From the NCBI GenBank assembly GCA_964530445.1, contig CAZHBJ010000098.1:1-12551 (forward strand): a DNA stretch of 12,551 nucleotides, written 5' to 3'. The translations under genes were made by a program, and so were the position numbers. Source of the DNA: FEN-1297 sp964530445. Lineage in GTDB: Bacteria > Bacteroidota > Ignavibacteria > Ignavibacteriales > Ignavibacteriaceae. This document shows positions 1-6,372 of this stretch, in pieces (the stretch's first letter is position 1; each line of letters opens with the position of its first letter). The notes below the pieces were generated by a model. That model was not told the origin of the DNA. It ran no database searches and saw nothing but the letters and a program-made list of their open reading frames with translations.

Positions 1-48
1 GAAGGTCTGCAAAACCTTTATTCGTCGGTTCGAATCCGACCGGCGCCT
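1..48 (+). tRNA. tRNA-Cys (GCA), 3' part only, truncated by window start
   Basis: The sequence folds as the 3' two thirds of a tRNA. The anticodon stem is AAGGT/ACCTT (2-6, 14-18) around the loop CTGCAAA, with anticodon GCA at 9-11. A five-base variable region follows, then the T arm GTCGG/CCGAC (24-28, 36-40) with loop TTCGAAT, and the acceptor 3' strand CGGCGCC (41-47). The discriminator base at 48 is T, the usual identity base for tRNA-Cys. No CCA is encoded: the next bases are CTAAAA, so CCA must be added after transcription. The D arm and 5' acceptor strand lie outside the window. Confidence 0.95.
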
Positions 49-420
49 CTAAAAATCATCTATTCCTATCCTACCTACTAATAAACAGGCTTCTATTTCT
101 TATTTTTCAATTAAATCCTACTTTTTCCTAAACAGATCCAATATAATTTAGAATATTAAGTATTGTTATTTTATTGTAAAAAAATATTACACTTATTATA
201 ATATTTCATATTGAAATAAGTAATTATTACTTGCAAGCTAAAATAACCTAGCAAATCAGCAAAATTTCAAGGAATTTATTAGGCGGCATAAACATTGTTA
301 AGTAATTATCTTTAAAGCTATAAAAATAAAACAGTTATAAATAAATTTATAAAATTAATATTGAACAATGATTTTGATTTGATAAAAAACTTAACAATTT
401 AAATATTAATCCGGAAATAA
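49..420. other. AT-rich intergenic stretch, no gene seen
   Basis: This stretch has no convincing reading frame, codon-like pattern or RNA family that I recognise. Two AT-rich inverted repeats stand out. One is an imperfect hairpin at 191-221, with a 7-bp outer stem ACTTATT/AATAAGT, a 2x2 internal loop, a 5-bp inner stem AATAT/ATATT and a TTC loop. The other is an odd-centred palindrome AAGTAATTATTACTT at 218-232, which overlaps the first and would compete with it. Neither is followed by a T run, so neither looks like a terminator for the tRNA. Confidence 0.5.
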
Positions 421-576
421 ATGTTAAATGTATTTATACTATTTATAGTCATATCGGTTTTGTTTTTATTGGGTATTTTTGTTTTGGTTTTAAGTGCTCC
501 TGACGGAATTGAAAACGATAAAGGATTCTATTATAGAGTAAAAAATAATCAGAATAAACTTGAATCAAATACATAG
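421..576 (+). CDS. small hypothetical single-pass membrane protein (51 aa)
   Basis: An ATG at 421 opens a 51-codon frame that stops at TAG 574-576. The first 25 or so residues are almost entirely hydrophobic (MLNVFILFIVISVLFLLGIF, then VLVLS). They form one membrane segment, or possibly an uncleaved signal anchor. A short polar tail of about 25 residues follows (APDGIENDKG, then a Lys/Asn-rich end). CCGGAA at 411-416 is a weak possible ribosome site, and an in-frame TAA lies directly before the ATG, so the start cannot move upstream. The clean split into a hydrophobic segment and a charged tail argues against a chance frame in AT-rich DNA. I do not recognise the family. It stands alone between the tRNA and the UPF0316 gene, so context gives no function. 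Confidence 0.5.
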   Translation: MLNVFILFIVISVLFLLGIFVLVLSAPDGIENDKGFYYRVKNNQNKLESNT

Positions 577-742
577 AATTCGCGATACAATACCAATAAA
601 AGCGCAAACTTAAATCTGGCGAAATAATAAGACCTATGTTTTGTCCTTCTTAAACAATTGTATCTAAATGAAATGAAAATAATCAATTATCACCTTAAAT
701 TAGTAAATTTTTTTACTAAATCACTTCAAAATAGTTATACAT
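577..742. other. intergenic region with weak inverted repeats
   Basis: This is non-coding sequence between the small ORF and the minus-strand UPF0316 gene. It carries a widely spaced inverted repeat GATACAAT (584-591) / ATTGTATC (657-664) and a perfect 8-bp hairpin at 700-719, described separately. I see no further gene. Confidence 0.5.
700..719 (-). terminator. possible weak terminator after the UPF0316 gene
   Basis: A perfect 8-bp inverted repeat TTAGTAAA/TTTACTAA with a 4-base loop lies about 23 bases past the stop codon of the minus-strand UPF0316 gene. Read on the minus strand it is followed by only a short T run (TTTAAGG), and the stem has a single G-C pair. It is therefore a weak candidate based on position and symmetry alone. 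Confidence 0.3.
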
Positions 743-1261
743 CTATCTCCGAGTCATTTGAATAAAACCACGGTATGGAATTGAACCTTGTATTGTTATA
801 AATGCTTTTTTATCAATCGATTCAACCAGTCTTATAACATTCTTTTGCTGCTTTCTAGGAGAAATTAAAACAATTACAGAGACGCCGCCGGAACCGCCTT
901 CCGCAGGTAAAATGGTAACGCCGAATTTTGATTTCCTTAAGGTATTGGCTATTTCGTCTGTATGATGCATGGAAATAACATTTAATTGGATATATCCGAA
1001 TCCGATTTTTTGTTCTATCGTAATTCCGATAATATTTCCAAGAGCAAAACCGGTTGCATAGCCAAAAAGATTAGGTATGTTATCCAGGTGTTGAAATACA
1101 AATCTTATTGCAAATACCCAGATCAAGACTTCAAAAAATCCTACCAAACCTGCATTGTATTTTTTGCCCTGTACAACCAGAATAACACGGATTGTATCTA
1201 ATGAAACGTCGCAAATTCTCATGGCTGCAATCAGCAGAGCACCACCTACTATTTCAATCAT
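743..1261 (-). CDS. UPF0316 family membrane protein (DUF5698-DUF2179)
   Basis: A 172-residue protein of the UPF0316 family, whose biochemical function is unknown. The N-terminal half (about residues 1-95) carries three membrane segments, roughly 2-18, 36-56 and 66-82. It has the family pattern R15-x-x-D-x-S-L-D-T-I-R, then G-F-F-E-V-L-I-W around 41-48 and Y-A-T-G-F-A-L-G-N from 68. The C-terminal part (about 100-172) is a small soluble DUF2179-type domain with a glycine-rich turn (EGGSGGV, 121-127). This domain also ends YitT-type transporters and is thought to bind a ligand. Length is normal for the family. The ATG start is supported by GGGAGTG at 1266-1272 on the minus strand, a good ribosome site. 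The gene is divergent from pcm across a 97-bp gap. Confidence 0.88.
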   Translation of the reverse strand: MIEIVGGALLIAAMRICDVSLDTIRVILVVQGKKYNAGLVGFFEVLIWVFAIRFVFQHLDNIPNLFGYATGFALGNIIGITIEQKIGFGYIQLNVISMHHTDEIANTLRKSKFGVTILPAEGGSGGVSVIVLISPRKQQKNVIRLVESIDKKAFITIQGSIPYRGFIQMTRR

Positions 1262-1292
1262 TTTTCACTCCCGATGTTTTTAAAATAGATTT

Positions 1293-1300
1293 CAAAATTA
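1293..1300 (-). promoter_or_regulatory. possible -7 element of a Bacteroidota-type promoter for the UPF0316 gene
   Basis: On the minus strand this octamer reads TAATTTTG, an exact match to the TAnnTTTG -7 element. It would place a transcript start some 25 bases before the ATG at 1261. No clear -33 TTG lies at the usual distance upstream, and such octamers are common in AT-rich DNA, so this is tentative. Confidence 0.3.
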
Positions 1301-1358
1301 ATAAATATTATTTTTTTATTATATCTTTATACACTAAATAAATAAAAAAAAGATTATA

Positions 1359-1997
1359 ATGTACGAAAGAGAAAGACAGGAACTTGTAGATAATTTATCC
1401 GAAAAAGGTATTAACGACATTTATGTTTTGAAAGCGATTGGTGAAGTTGAAAGACAAAAATTTGTTCCTAAAGCTATCAGGCATCATGCATATAAAGATG
1501 TGGCATTACCGATAGGATACGGACAAACAATTTCCCAGCCTTATACGGTTGCTTTTATGACTCAAGCGCTAAATTTAAAACCAAATTCAAAAGTACTGGA
1601 AATCGGGACAGGTTCCGGCTACCAGGCTGCTATATTGGATAAAATGGGAATAAAAGTGTTCAGCATTGAAAGAAACTTTGATATTTATGTTAAGGCACAA
1701 AAATTATTAGAAAATTTGGGTATTAGAGCTCTAGTTAAATGCGGAGATGGTACAATCGGCTGGGAAGAATATGCTCCATTTGACGGAATTATTGTAACCG
1801 CCGGATCACCATCAATTCCGGTTTCATTAAAAAAACAGCTTGCAATCGGAGGTCGACTAGTGATACCTGTCGGTAATAAAAGTTCACAAAAGCTAAAAAT
1901 AATTACTAAGTTGGACAAAAATGAATTTCAAGTTCTTGATGTTCCTGAATTCTCTTTTGTCCCGCTAATAGGCAGGGAAGGTTGGAACCAAAAGTAA
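1359..1997 (+). CDS. pcm: protein-L-isoaspartate O-methyltransferase
   Basis: This cytosolic enzyme uses S-adenosylmethionine to methylate L-isoaspartyl residues in damaged proteins and so starts their repair. The 212-residue length is standard. The substrate-side signature G-Y-G-Q-T-I-S-Q-P is at residues 53-61. The SAM-binding motif I, VLEIGTGSGYQAA, is at 79-91. An acidic residue after the second strand (SIER, 102-105), GDGTIGW at 129-135 and the post-III motif GGRLVIPVG at 164-172 follow in the family order. The start is the ATG at 1359; only a weak purine stretch (AAAGAT) precedes it. The gene is first in a compact plus-strand operon, and its last 16 bases overlap the proposed TTG start of miaA. 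The family assignment is secure. Confidence 0.97.
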   Translation: MYERERQELVDNLSEKGINDIYVLKAIGEVERQKFVPKAIRHHAYKDVALPIGYGQTISQPYTVAFMTQALNLKPNSKVLEIGTGSGYQAAILDKMGIKVFSIERNFDIYVKAQKLLENLGIRALVKCGDGTIGWEEYAPFDGIIVTAGSPSIPVSLKKQLAIGGRLVIPVGNKSSQKLKIITKLDKNEFQVLDVPEFSFVPLIGREGWNQK

Positions 1998-2920
1998 TTG
2001 TGATTGTAGGTCCGACTTGTTCGGGAAAAACGTATTTGAGCCTGCAGTTGGCAAAAATGATAAAATCCGAAATTATTTCTGCAGACAGCAGACAAGTTTA
2101 TAATTATCTAAATATCGGAACAGCGAAACCGTCTCTTGATCAATTAAAGGAACTAAAACATCATTTTATAAATATTCTTAATCCGGATGAAAATTTTAAT
2201 GTAAGTCTATTTGAGAATAAAGCTATAAATATTATACAAGAACTTTTAATAAATAATATAACTCCTTTGGTTGTCGGAGGTTCCGGATTATATATTAAAG
2301 CTTTAATTGACGGTATATTCAATTCGGTAGGCGTAGATATAGAATATAGAAATTATCTGCTTTCAAAAAGACGAGAATATGGAAACGAATTTCTTTATTC
2401 CGAATTAAAAAATGTTGATCCGGAAAGTGCATCTAAGATGTTGCCGCAAAACTGGAAAAGAATTATACGTGCACTGGAAGTTTATCATTTAACCGGCAAA
2501 CCGATTAGTCTCCATCATTCGGAGCATAAAAGAAAAGTTAATTTTCAATTTAAACAGTACGGGTTAAGGTGGGACAGATTAACTCTATATAAAAATATTG
2601 AAAATAGAGTTGATGAAATGATAGGTCAAGGATTAATTGAAGAAACTAAATTAATCTTGGAAAAAGGATACGATAAAAAGTTAAATTCCTTGAATACGGT
2701 GGGGTATAAAGAAATTATTTCTTATCTTAATAATGAAATTAATTTTGAAACAGCCGTTAAATTGATAAAAAGAAATACAAGACGATATGCAAAAAGACAG
2801 TTAACCTGGTTCAGAGCAGACGACAGAATCGTCTGGTTTGATGTTGAATCTCAAAAAGATATACAAAATATTGCGGATAAAATTATCCGGTTGGAGGGTC
2901 TTAATGAAAGAAAAAATTAG
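1982..2920 (+). CDS. miaA: tRNA dimethylallyltransferase (TTG start)
   Basis: MiaA transfers a dimethylallyl group to N6 of A37 in tRNAs that read codons starting with U, the first step of ms2i6A formation. The 312 residues begin with a P-loop, GPTCSGKT at 10-17. Next come SADSRQVY at 33-40, VVGGSGLYIKAL at 97-108, NTVGYKEI at 238-245 and the C-terminal RRYAKRQLTWFR at 267-278, all typical of the family. The P-loop sits only nine residues from the start, so there is no room for a later ATG. The best start is the TTG at 1982, preceded by AGGCAGGGAAGG (1970-1981). It lies inside the end of pcm, with a 16-bp overlap in another frame, which suggests translational coupling. The 3' end overlaps the next gene by 17 bp. 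Confidence 0.96.
   Translation: MEPKVIVIVGPTCSGKTYLSLQLAKMIKSEIISADSRQVYNYLNIGTAKPSLDQLKELKHHFINILNPDENFNVSLFENKAINIIQELLINNITPLVVGGSGLYIKALIDGIFNSVGVDIEYRNYLLSKRREYGNEFLYSELKNVDPESASKMLPQNWKRIIRALEVYHLTGKPISLHHSEHKRKVNFQFKQYGLRWDRLTLYKNIENRVDEMIGQGLIEETKLILEKGYDKKLNSLNTVGYKEIISYLNNEINFETAVKLIKRNTRRYAKRQLTWFRADDRIVWFDVESQKDIQNIADKIIRLEGLNERKN
2893..2898 (+). promoter_or_regulatory. ribosome binding site that sets the AtuA-like start
   Basis: GGAGGG lies 5 bases before the ATG at 2904, inside the last codons of miaA. It is the strongest Shine-Dalgarno sequence on the plus strand here. It decides in favour of the 2904 start over an in-frame ATG at 2838, which would add 22 residues read through miaA and unlike the family N-terminus. 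Confidence 0.8.
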
Positions 2921-4271
2921 AATTGCATCCGGTCAGGGCTTTTGGGGAGATTTAATTGATGCCCCGTATCATCAAGTAACAAAAGGAGATATTGATTACC
3001 TGGTGATGGATTATCTTGCGGAAGTAACAATGTCTATTTTGCAGAAGCAGAAAAATAAAAATCCCAGGCTGGGTTATGCAAAAGATATTCCCGGTTTAAT
3101 GAAAAGGATTTTACCCATATGTATCGATAAAAAAATTAAAGTAATTACAAACGGCGGCGGTGTTAATCCCGTAGCGTGTGCTGAAGCTGTCATTGATGTT
3201 GCAAAAAATCTGGGTATAAAAAAGCTTAAAGTTGCAGTTGTAGTTGGTGATGATATAAAAGACATGATTGATGAAATAATTTCAAAAGACTGCGAATTAA
3301 ATAATATGGATACCGGTGAGTCGATTATAAAAGTTAAAGATAAATTACTCAGCGCAAATGTTTATTTTGGTGCTTTTCCCATTGTAGAAGGATTAAAAAA
3401 GAGAGCAGATATTATAATTACCGGACGCACTACCGACACCGGATTAACATTGGCCCCTATGATTTACGAATTCGGATGGAATGAAAATGATTTTGATTTG
3501 TTATCAGCCGGAACAATAGCCGGACATATTTTAGAATGCGGCGGACAATCTTCCGGCGGTAATTTTTTAGGTGATTGGCAATCCGTACCAAACTTAGCCG
3601 AGATTGGATTTCCTATCGCAGAAGCTTATCCCAATGGTGAGTTTGTAGTAACCAAGCATACCAGCACTGGCGGTAAAGTTTCATTTGAAACTGTTGCCGA
3701 ACAATTAGTCTATGAAATTGGTGATCCTAAATCTTACATCACTCCGGACTGCGTTGCGGATTTTACTTCAATTAAACTTGAAGATGAAGGAAATGACAGA
3801 GTAAAAGTGAACAGCATAAAAGGTGAAAAAGCCACTGAGTTTTACAAAGTGTCGTGCTCTTACGAGAGCGGATATTCGGCTTCTGCAAGTTTAACATATT
3901 CCTGGCCGCAGGCATTAACCAAAGCAAAAGCAGCAGATAAAATTCTTAGAAAAAGGATGGAGAATTTAAAATTAAATTTTGAAGAAATAAGGACCGAGTT
4001 TGTCGGTTACGATTCTTGTCACGGACCGCTTTCTGAAAAAATAGATGAAGATAAAATTAATGAAGTAATGCTTAGAGTAGCTGTTCGATCACAGGATTAC
4101 GCTTCAGTTGAAAGATTCGGAAAAGAAATTGCCCCGCTGATTTTAACCGGACCTCCGAGTGTGACCGGATTTGCAGGCGGTAGACCGAAACCGAGTGAAG
4201 TAGTTGCATACTGGCCTGCACTGATTCCTAAAAAACTTGTTAAACCTGAAGTAAAAATAATTGAGTTGTAA
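2904..4271 (+). CDS. AtuA-like DUF1446 family protein, large domain only
   Basis: A 455-residue protein of the DUF1446 family, named after AtuA of Pseudomonas acyclic terpene utilization; no reaction is firmly assigned. Family features in order: a glycine-rich N-terminus (ASGQGFWGD, 8-16), DYLAEVTMS at 36-44, ITNGGGVNP at 81-89, ITGRTTDTGLTLAP at 172-185, GHILECGGQSSGGNF at 207-221, and a C-terminal stretch VAVRSQDYASVERFG (392-406) to GFAGGRPKPSE (422-432). No membrane segment or signal peptide is seen, so it is probably cytosolic. The start at 2904 rests on the GGAGGG site and family alignment; the frame is open back to 2838. It overlaps miaA by 17 bp. Many relatives carry a small C-terminal domain in the same chain; here that domain is the next gene. 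Biotin carboxylase or acyl-CoA genes are absent nearby, so terpene catabolism is not supported. Confidence 0.88.
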   Translation: MKEKIRIASGQGFWGDLIDAPYHQVTKGDIDYLVMDYLAEVTMSILQKQKNKNPRLGYAKDIPGLMKRILPICIDKKIKVITNGGGVNPVACAEAVIDVAKNLGIKKLKVAVVVGDDIKDMIDEIISKDCELNNMDTGESIIKVKDKLLSANVYFGAFPIVEGLKKRADIIITGRTTDTGLTLAPMIYEFGWNENDFDLLSAGTIAGHILECGGQSSGGNFLGDWQSVPNLAEIGFPIAEAYPNGEFVVTKHTSTGGKVSFETVAEQLVYEIGDPKSYITPDCVADFTSIKLEDEGNDRVKVNSIKGEKATEFYKVSCSYESGYSASASLTYSWPQALTKAKAADKILRKRMENLKLNFEEIRTEFVGYDSCHGPLSEKIDEDKINEVMLRVAVRSQDYASVERFGKEIAPLILTGPPSVTGFAGGRPKPSEVVAYWPALIPKKLVKPEVKIIEL

Positions 4272-4272
4272 A

Positions 4273-4584
4273 ATGAAAATAAGATTATTAGATATTGCCC
4301 ACGGAAGAAGCGGTGATAAAGGCGACGCTGCAAATGTAGGTATAATTGCTTATGATTATAATGGTTATGAAATTATAAAGAAACATTTAACAGTTGAAAA
4401 AGTTAAAAAGCATTTTGAAGGAATATGTCTTGGTGAAGTTGAAAGATATGAGCTACCGAATTTGCGGGCTCTAAACTTTTTGCTGCATAATACACTTGGC
4501 GGCGGCGGAACCGTTTCATTAAAGCTCGACGCTCAAGGAAAAACTCTAGCAGCGGCATTACTAAGAATGGAAATCGAAGTATAA
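4273..4584 (+). CDS. AtuA-like small (ferredoxin-fold) domain protein
   Basis: A 103-residue protein matching the small C-terminal domain found fused to, or next to, DUF1446 proteins. The key motif is H-G-R-S-G-D-K-G-D at residues 10-18, followed by NVGIIAY; a GGGGTVSL loop comes at 76-83 near the end. The ATG at 4273 is one base after the stop of the large protein (TAA 4269-4271), so the two are very likely translated together and probably form a complex (inference). A TTG at 4261 would give a protein four residues longer and overlapping the upstream gene, but it has no better ribosome site. This appears to be the last gene of the pcm operon, since 188 bases of non-coding sequence follow. 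Function is unknown beyond the family link. Confidence 0.85.
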   Translation: MKIRLLDIAHGRSGDKGDAANVGIIAYDYNGYEIIKKHLTVEKVKKHFEGICLGEVERYELPNLRALNFLLHNTLGGGGTVSLKLDAQGKTLAAALLRMEIEV

Positions 4585-4692
4585 AAAACTTTATATTCAT
4601 TAGTTATAATATTTTTTTAAGTTTAATTTTATAAATCATCTTAAGCATTTTCTTAATCTTAATCATGGTCTATCTTTTAATCCAGATAAAGA

Positions 4693-4721
4693 TTGACAAA
4701 GATTATGAATAAAAGCATAAT
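4693..4721 (+). promoter_or_regulatory. candidate promoter upstream of prfB
   Basis: TTGACA at 4693-4698 is separated by exactly 17 bases from CATAAT at 4716-4721. That is a near-consensus arrangement of the general sigma-70 type and leads to a transcript start about 45 bases before the prfB ATG. It is the best promoter-like signal in the 188-bp gap after the AtuA-like genes. It differs from the Bacteroidota-type element seen before nadE, so its use in this organism is uncertain. Confidence 0.4.
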
Positions 4722-4772
4722 TAAAATTTAATTAGGTAAAAGAAATAAATATTATTCAAGGAAAACTATATT

Positions 4773-5874
4773 ATGTATGATGACGAAGCAAAACAATTAA
4801 GTGTATTTAAGGAACGAATTCATAAACTAAGAGGTTATCTTTGACGTCGATAATAAAGACTCCAAAATAAAAGACTTACAGCATAAAACCACCGAACAAT
4901 CATTCTGGGATGATCAAATAGCGGCTCAAAAAACACTTCAGGAAATTAAATCGTTGCAAACATGGGTTGATTTATGGAATGATATTGATAAGAAAGCTAA
5001 AAATCTTGATGAATTCATACAGTTAGCTCAAGCAGAAGATGATGAATCTTTTTCAGGAGATATTGAAAATGAACTTGAGTCTCTAAAACAATCCGTCGAA
5101 GCCGTTGAGTTTAAAAATATGTTAAGCGGAAAAGATGATGCACTAAATTGTATCCTTACTATTCATTCGGGTGCAGGCGGAACGGAAGCACAGGATTGGG
5201 CTGAGATGCTTATGAGAATGTATTTACGTTGGGGTGAGCAGAATGATTTTAAAATGTCTATTGTTGATATTTTAGACGGCGACGGCGCCGGAATAAAAAG
5301 TGTTACAATAGAAGTCGAAGGCGAATTCGCATACGGATACTTAAAAGCAGAAAACGGAGTTCATCGCTTAGTAAGAATTTCACCGTTCGATTCTAATAAA
5401 AGAAGACATACATCTTTTGCCTCGGTGTTTGTTATTCCTGAAATAGATGATACAATTGAAATTGATATCAACCCTGCCGATTTAAGGATTGATACGTTCA
5501 GGTCAGGTGGAAAAGGCGGACAAAATGTTAACAAAGTTGAAACGGCCGTAAGAATTACTCACATACCGTCTGGCACCGTAGCTGCTTGTCAAAGTGAAAG
5601 ATCGCAACTGCAGAATAGAACAAATGCGATGAAGCTTTTAAAATCAAAGCTATACCAAATAGAAAAAGAAAAGCAGGAAGCCGAATTAGATGAAGTTGAA
5701 AAAAGTAAAATGAAGATAGAGTGGGGGAGCCAAATTAGATCTTATGTATTTCATCCTTATAATATGGTTAAGGATCATCGTACGGAAGAAGAAACCTCGG
5801 ATGTGCAGAGTGTAATGGATGGAGACATTAATAAATTTATCAAAGCTTATCTTCTTAAATTCACTCAAAATTAA
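4773..5874 (+). CDS. prfB: peptide chain release factor 2, with programmed +1 frameshift
   Basis: RF2 recognises UAA and UGA stop codons and triggers peptide release on the ribosome. The gene starts at ATG 4773 (AAGGA at 4758-4762), reads 23 codons to an in-frame TGA at 4842-4844, and needs a +1 shift by skipping T4842. The second frame then runs from GAC 4843 to the stop at 5872-5874. The joined product is 366 residues, close to the 365 of E. coli. It has an N-terminal helical domain, GAGGTEAQDW near 133-142, the codon-recognition tripeptide SPF at 203-205 and the catalytic loop SGGKGGQNVNKVE with GGQ at 248-250. A plain frame search finds only the last 306 residues from a false start near 4954. 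The MGMT-domain gene follows after 8 bases and is probably co-transcribed. Confidence 0.96.
4830..4845 (+). promoter_or_regulatory. RF2 programmed +1 frameshift site
   Basis: The sequence AGA GGT TAT CTT TGA C contains the three known parts of the RF2 site. These are an internal Shine-Dalgarno-like AGAGGT (4830-4835), the slippery CTT (4839-4841) and the in-frame TGA followed by C (4842-4845). The three-base gap between the purine stretch and CTT equals that in E. coli (AGGGGG TAT CTT TGA C). When RF2 is scarce, slow termination at TGA lets the ribosome slip to TTT and read on, so the protein controls its own synthesis. Confidence 0.95.
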
Positions 5875-5882
5875 TTTTTAAG

Positions 5883-6263
5883 ATGAAAAAGCCGGTAAAG
5901 AAAAAAACACATAAAAAAAATGAAGATTTTTTCGATAAGGTTTATAAAATCGTTGCAAAAATTCCTTACGGCAAAGTTACAACTTACGGACATATTGCCG
6001 AAGCATGCGGAACACGGGCCGCTGCGCGTACAGTTGGCTGGGCTTTAAACGGTGCTAAAGAAACCGGTCTTCCGTGTCATAGAGTTGTAAACAGATTCGG
6101 CGCTCTAACAGGAAGGCTGCATTTCGGAGATGCGGATATAATGGAAGATTTATTAAAATCGGAAGGAGTAAAGTTCACTTCTGATGGTTTTGTAGATATG
6201 GAGAAGCATCTCTGGAAGCCTAGTTCGGTAAAAGGAAGATTAAAATCACGAAAGAAAAAATAA
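5883..6263 (+). CDS. MGMT DNA-binding-domain protein (alkyltransferase-like, Cys retained)
   Basis: A 126-residue protein made almost only of the C-terminal domain of O6-alkylguanine-DNA alkyltransferase. Visible features are IPYGKVTTYGHIAEACG at 27-43 (with the conserved Tyr at 35), the recognition helix RAAARTVGWALN at 45-56, and the active-site motif P-C-H-R-V at 64-68 with Cys65, followed by VNRFGALTG. EG at 94-95 matches the conserved Glu-Gly of the family. The N-terminal RNase-H-like domain of full MGMTs is missing. Proteins of this size are often alkyltransferase-like factors with Trp or Ala in place of Cys, which bind alkylated guanine without repairing it. Keeping Cys means it could still be a suicide methyltransferase. 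Lys-rich ends (KKPVKKKTHKK and RLKSRKKK) may help DNA contact. It starts 8 bases after prfB. Confidence 0.9.
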   Translation: MKKPVKKKTHKKNEDFFDKVYKIVAKIPYGKVTTYGHIAEACGTRAAARTVGWALNGAKETGLPCHRVVNRFGALTGRLHFGDADIMEDLLKSEGVKFTSDGFVDMEKHLWKPSSVKGRLKSRKKK

Positions 6264-6279
6264 GTCGTTGTTAAGAATT

Positions 6280-6308
6280 TATTCTAAACAAATAGAATAT
6301 TATCTTTT
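6280..6308 (+). terminator. possible weak terminator after the prfB-MGMT pair
   Basis: A perfect 7-bp hairpin TATTCTA/TAGAATA with a 6-base AT-rich loop lies 16 bases after the stop of the MGMT-domain gene and is followed by TTATCTTTT. The arrangement suits a plus-strand intrinsic terminator, but the stem has only one G-C pair, so its strength is doubtful. Confidence 0.35.
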
Positions 6309-6318
6309 CACCCTTTGT

Positions 6319-6354
6319 AAAAAAAAGCGAATCATTATAAAAAATGATTCGCTT
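6319..6354 (-). terminator. strong intrinsic terminator for the PspC/toast-rack operon
   Basis: A perfect 12-bp inverted repeat AAGCGAATCATT/AATGATTCGCTT with a 6-base loop (6337-6342) lies directly after the stop of the minus-strand toast-rack gene. Read on the minus strand the stem is followed by an uninterrupted T run (the As at 6319-6326 on the plus strand). On the plus strand the hairpin has no T run, so it acts in one direction only. Confidence 0.88.
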
Positions 6355-6372
6355 AATTCTTAAAAGGGATAG

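Noticed and set aside
584..664. GATACAAT/ATTGTATC inverted repeat as an operator or element end
   Set aside because: The two 8-mers are 65 bases apart with no other symmetry, no target duplication and no transposase; chance is the simplest reading.
1..742. tRNA-linked integrated element (attachment site) in the gene-poor region after the Cys tRNA
   Set aside because: No integrase, no repeat of the tRNA 3' end further downstream in the window, and ordinary housekeeping genes follow.
2838..2903. Upstream in-frame ATG extending the AtuA-like protein by 22 residues
   Set aside because: The extension is read through the end of miaA in another frame, does not resemble the family N-terminus, and the GGAGGG site points to 2904.
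4585..4640. Terminator after the AtuA-like operon
   Set aside because: Short AT-only pairings (for example AAACTT/AAGTTT) around a T run can be drawn, but no stable stem with G-C pairs is present, so I did not call one.
4842..4844. prfB as a pseudogene because of its early in-frame TGA
   Set aside because: The stop sits in the conserved CTT TGA C recoding site with an internal SD at the right distance, and the continuing frame is intact RF2.
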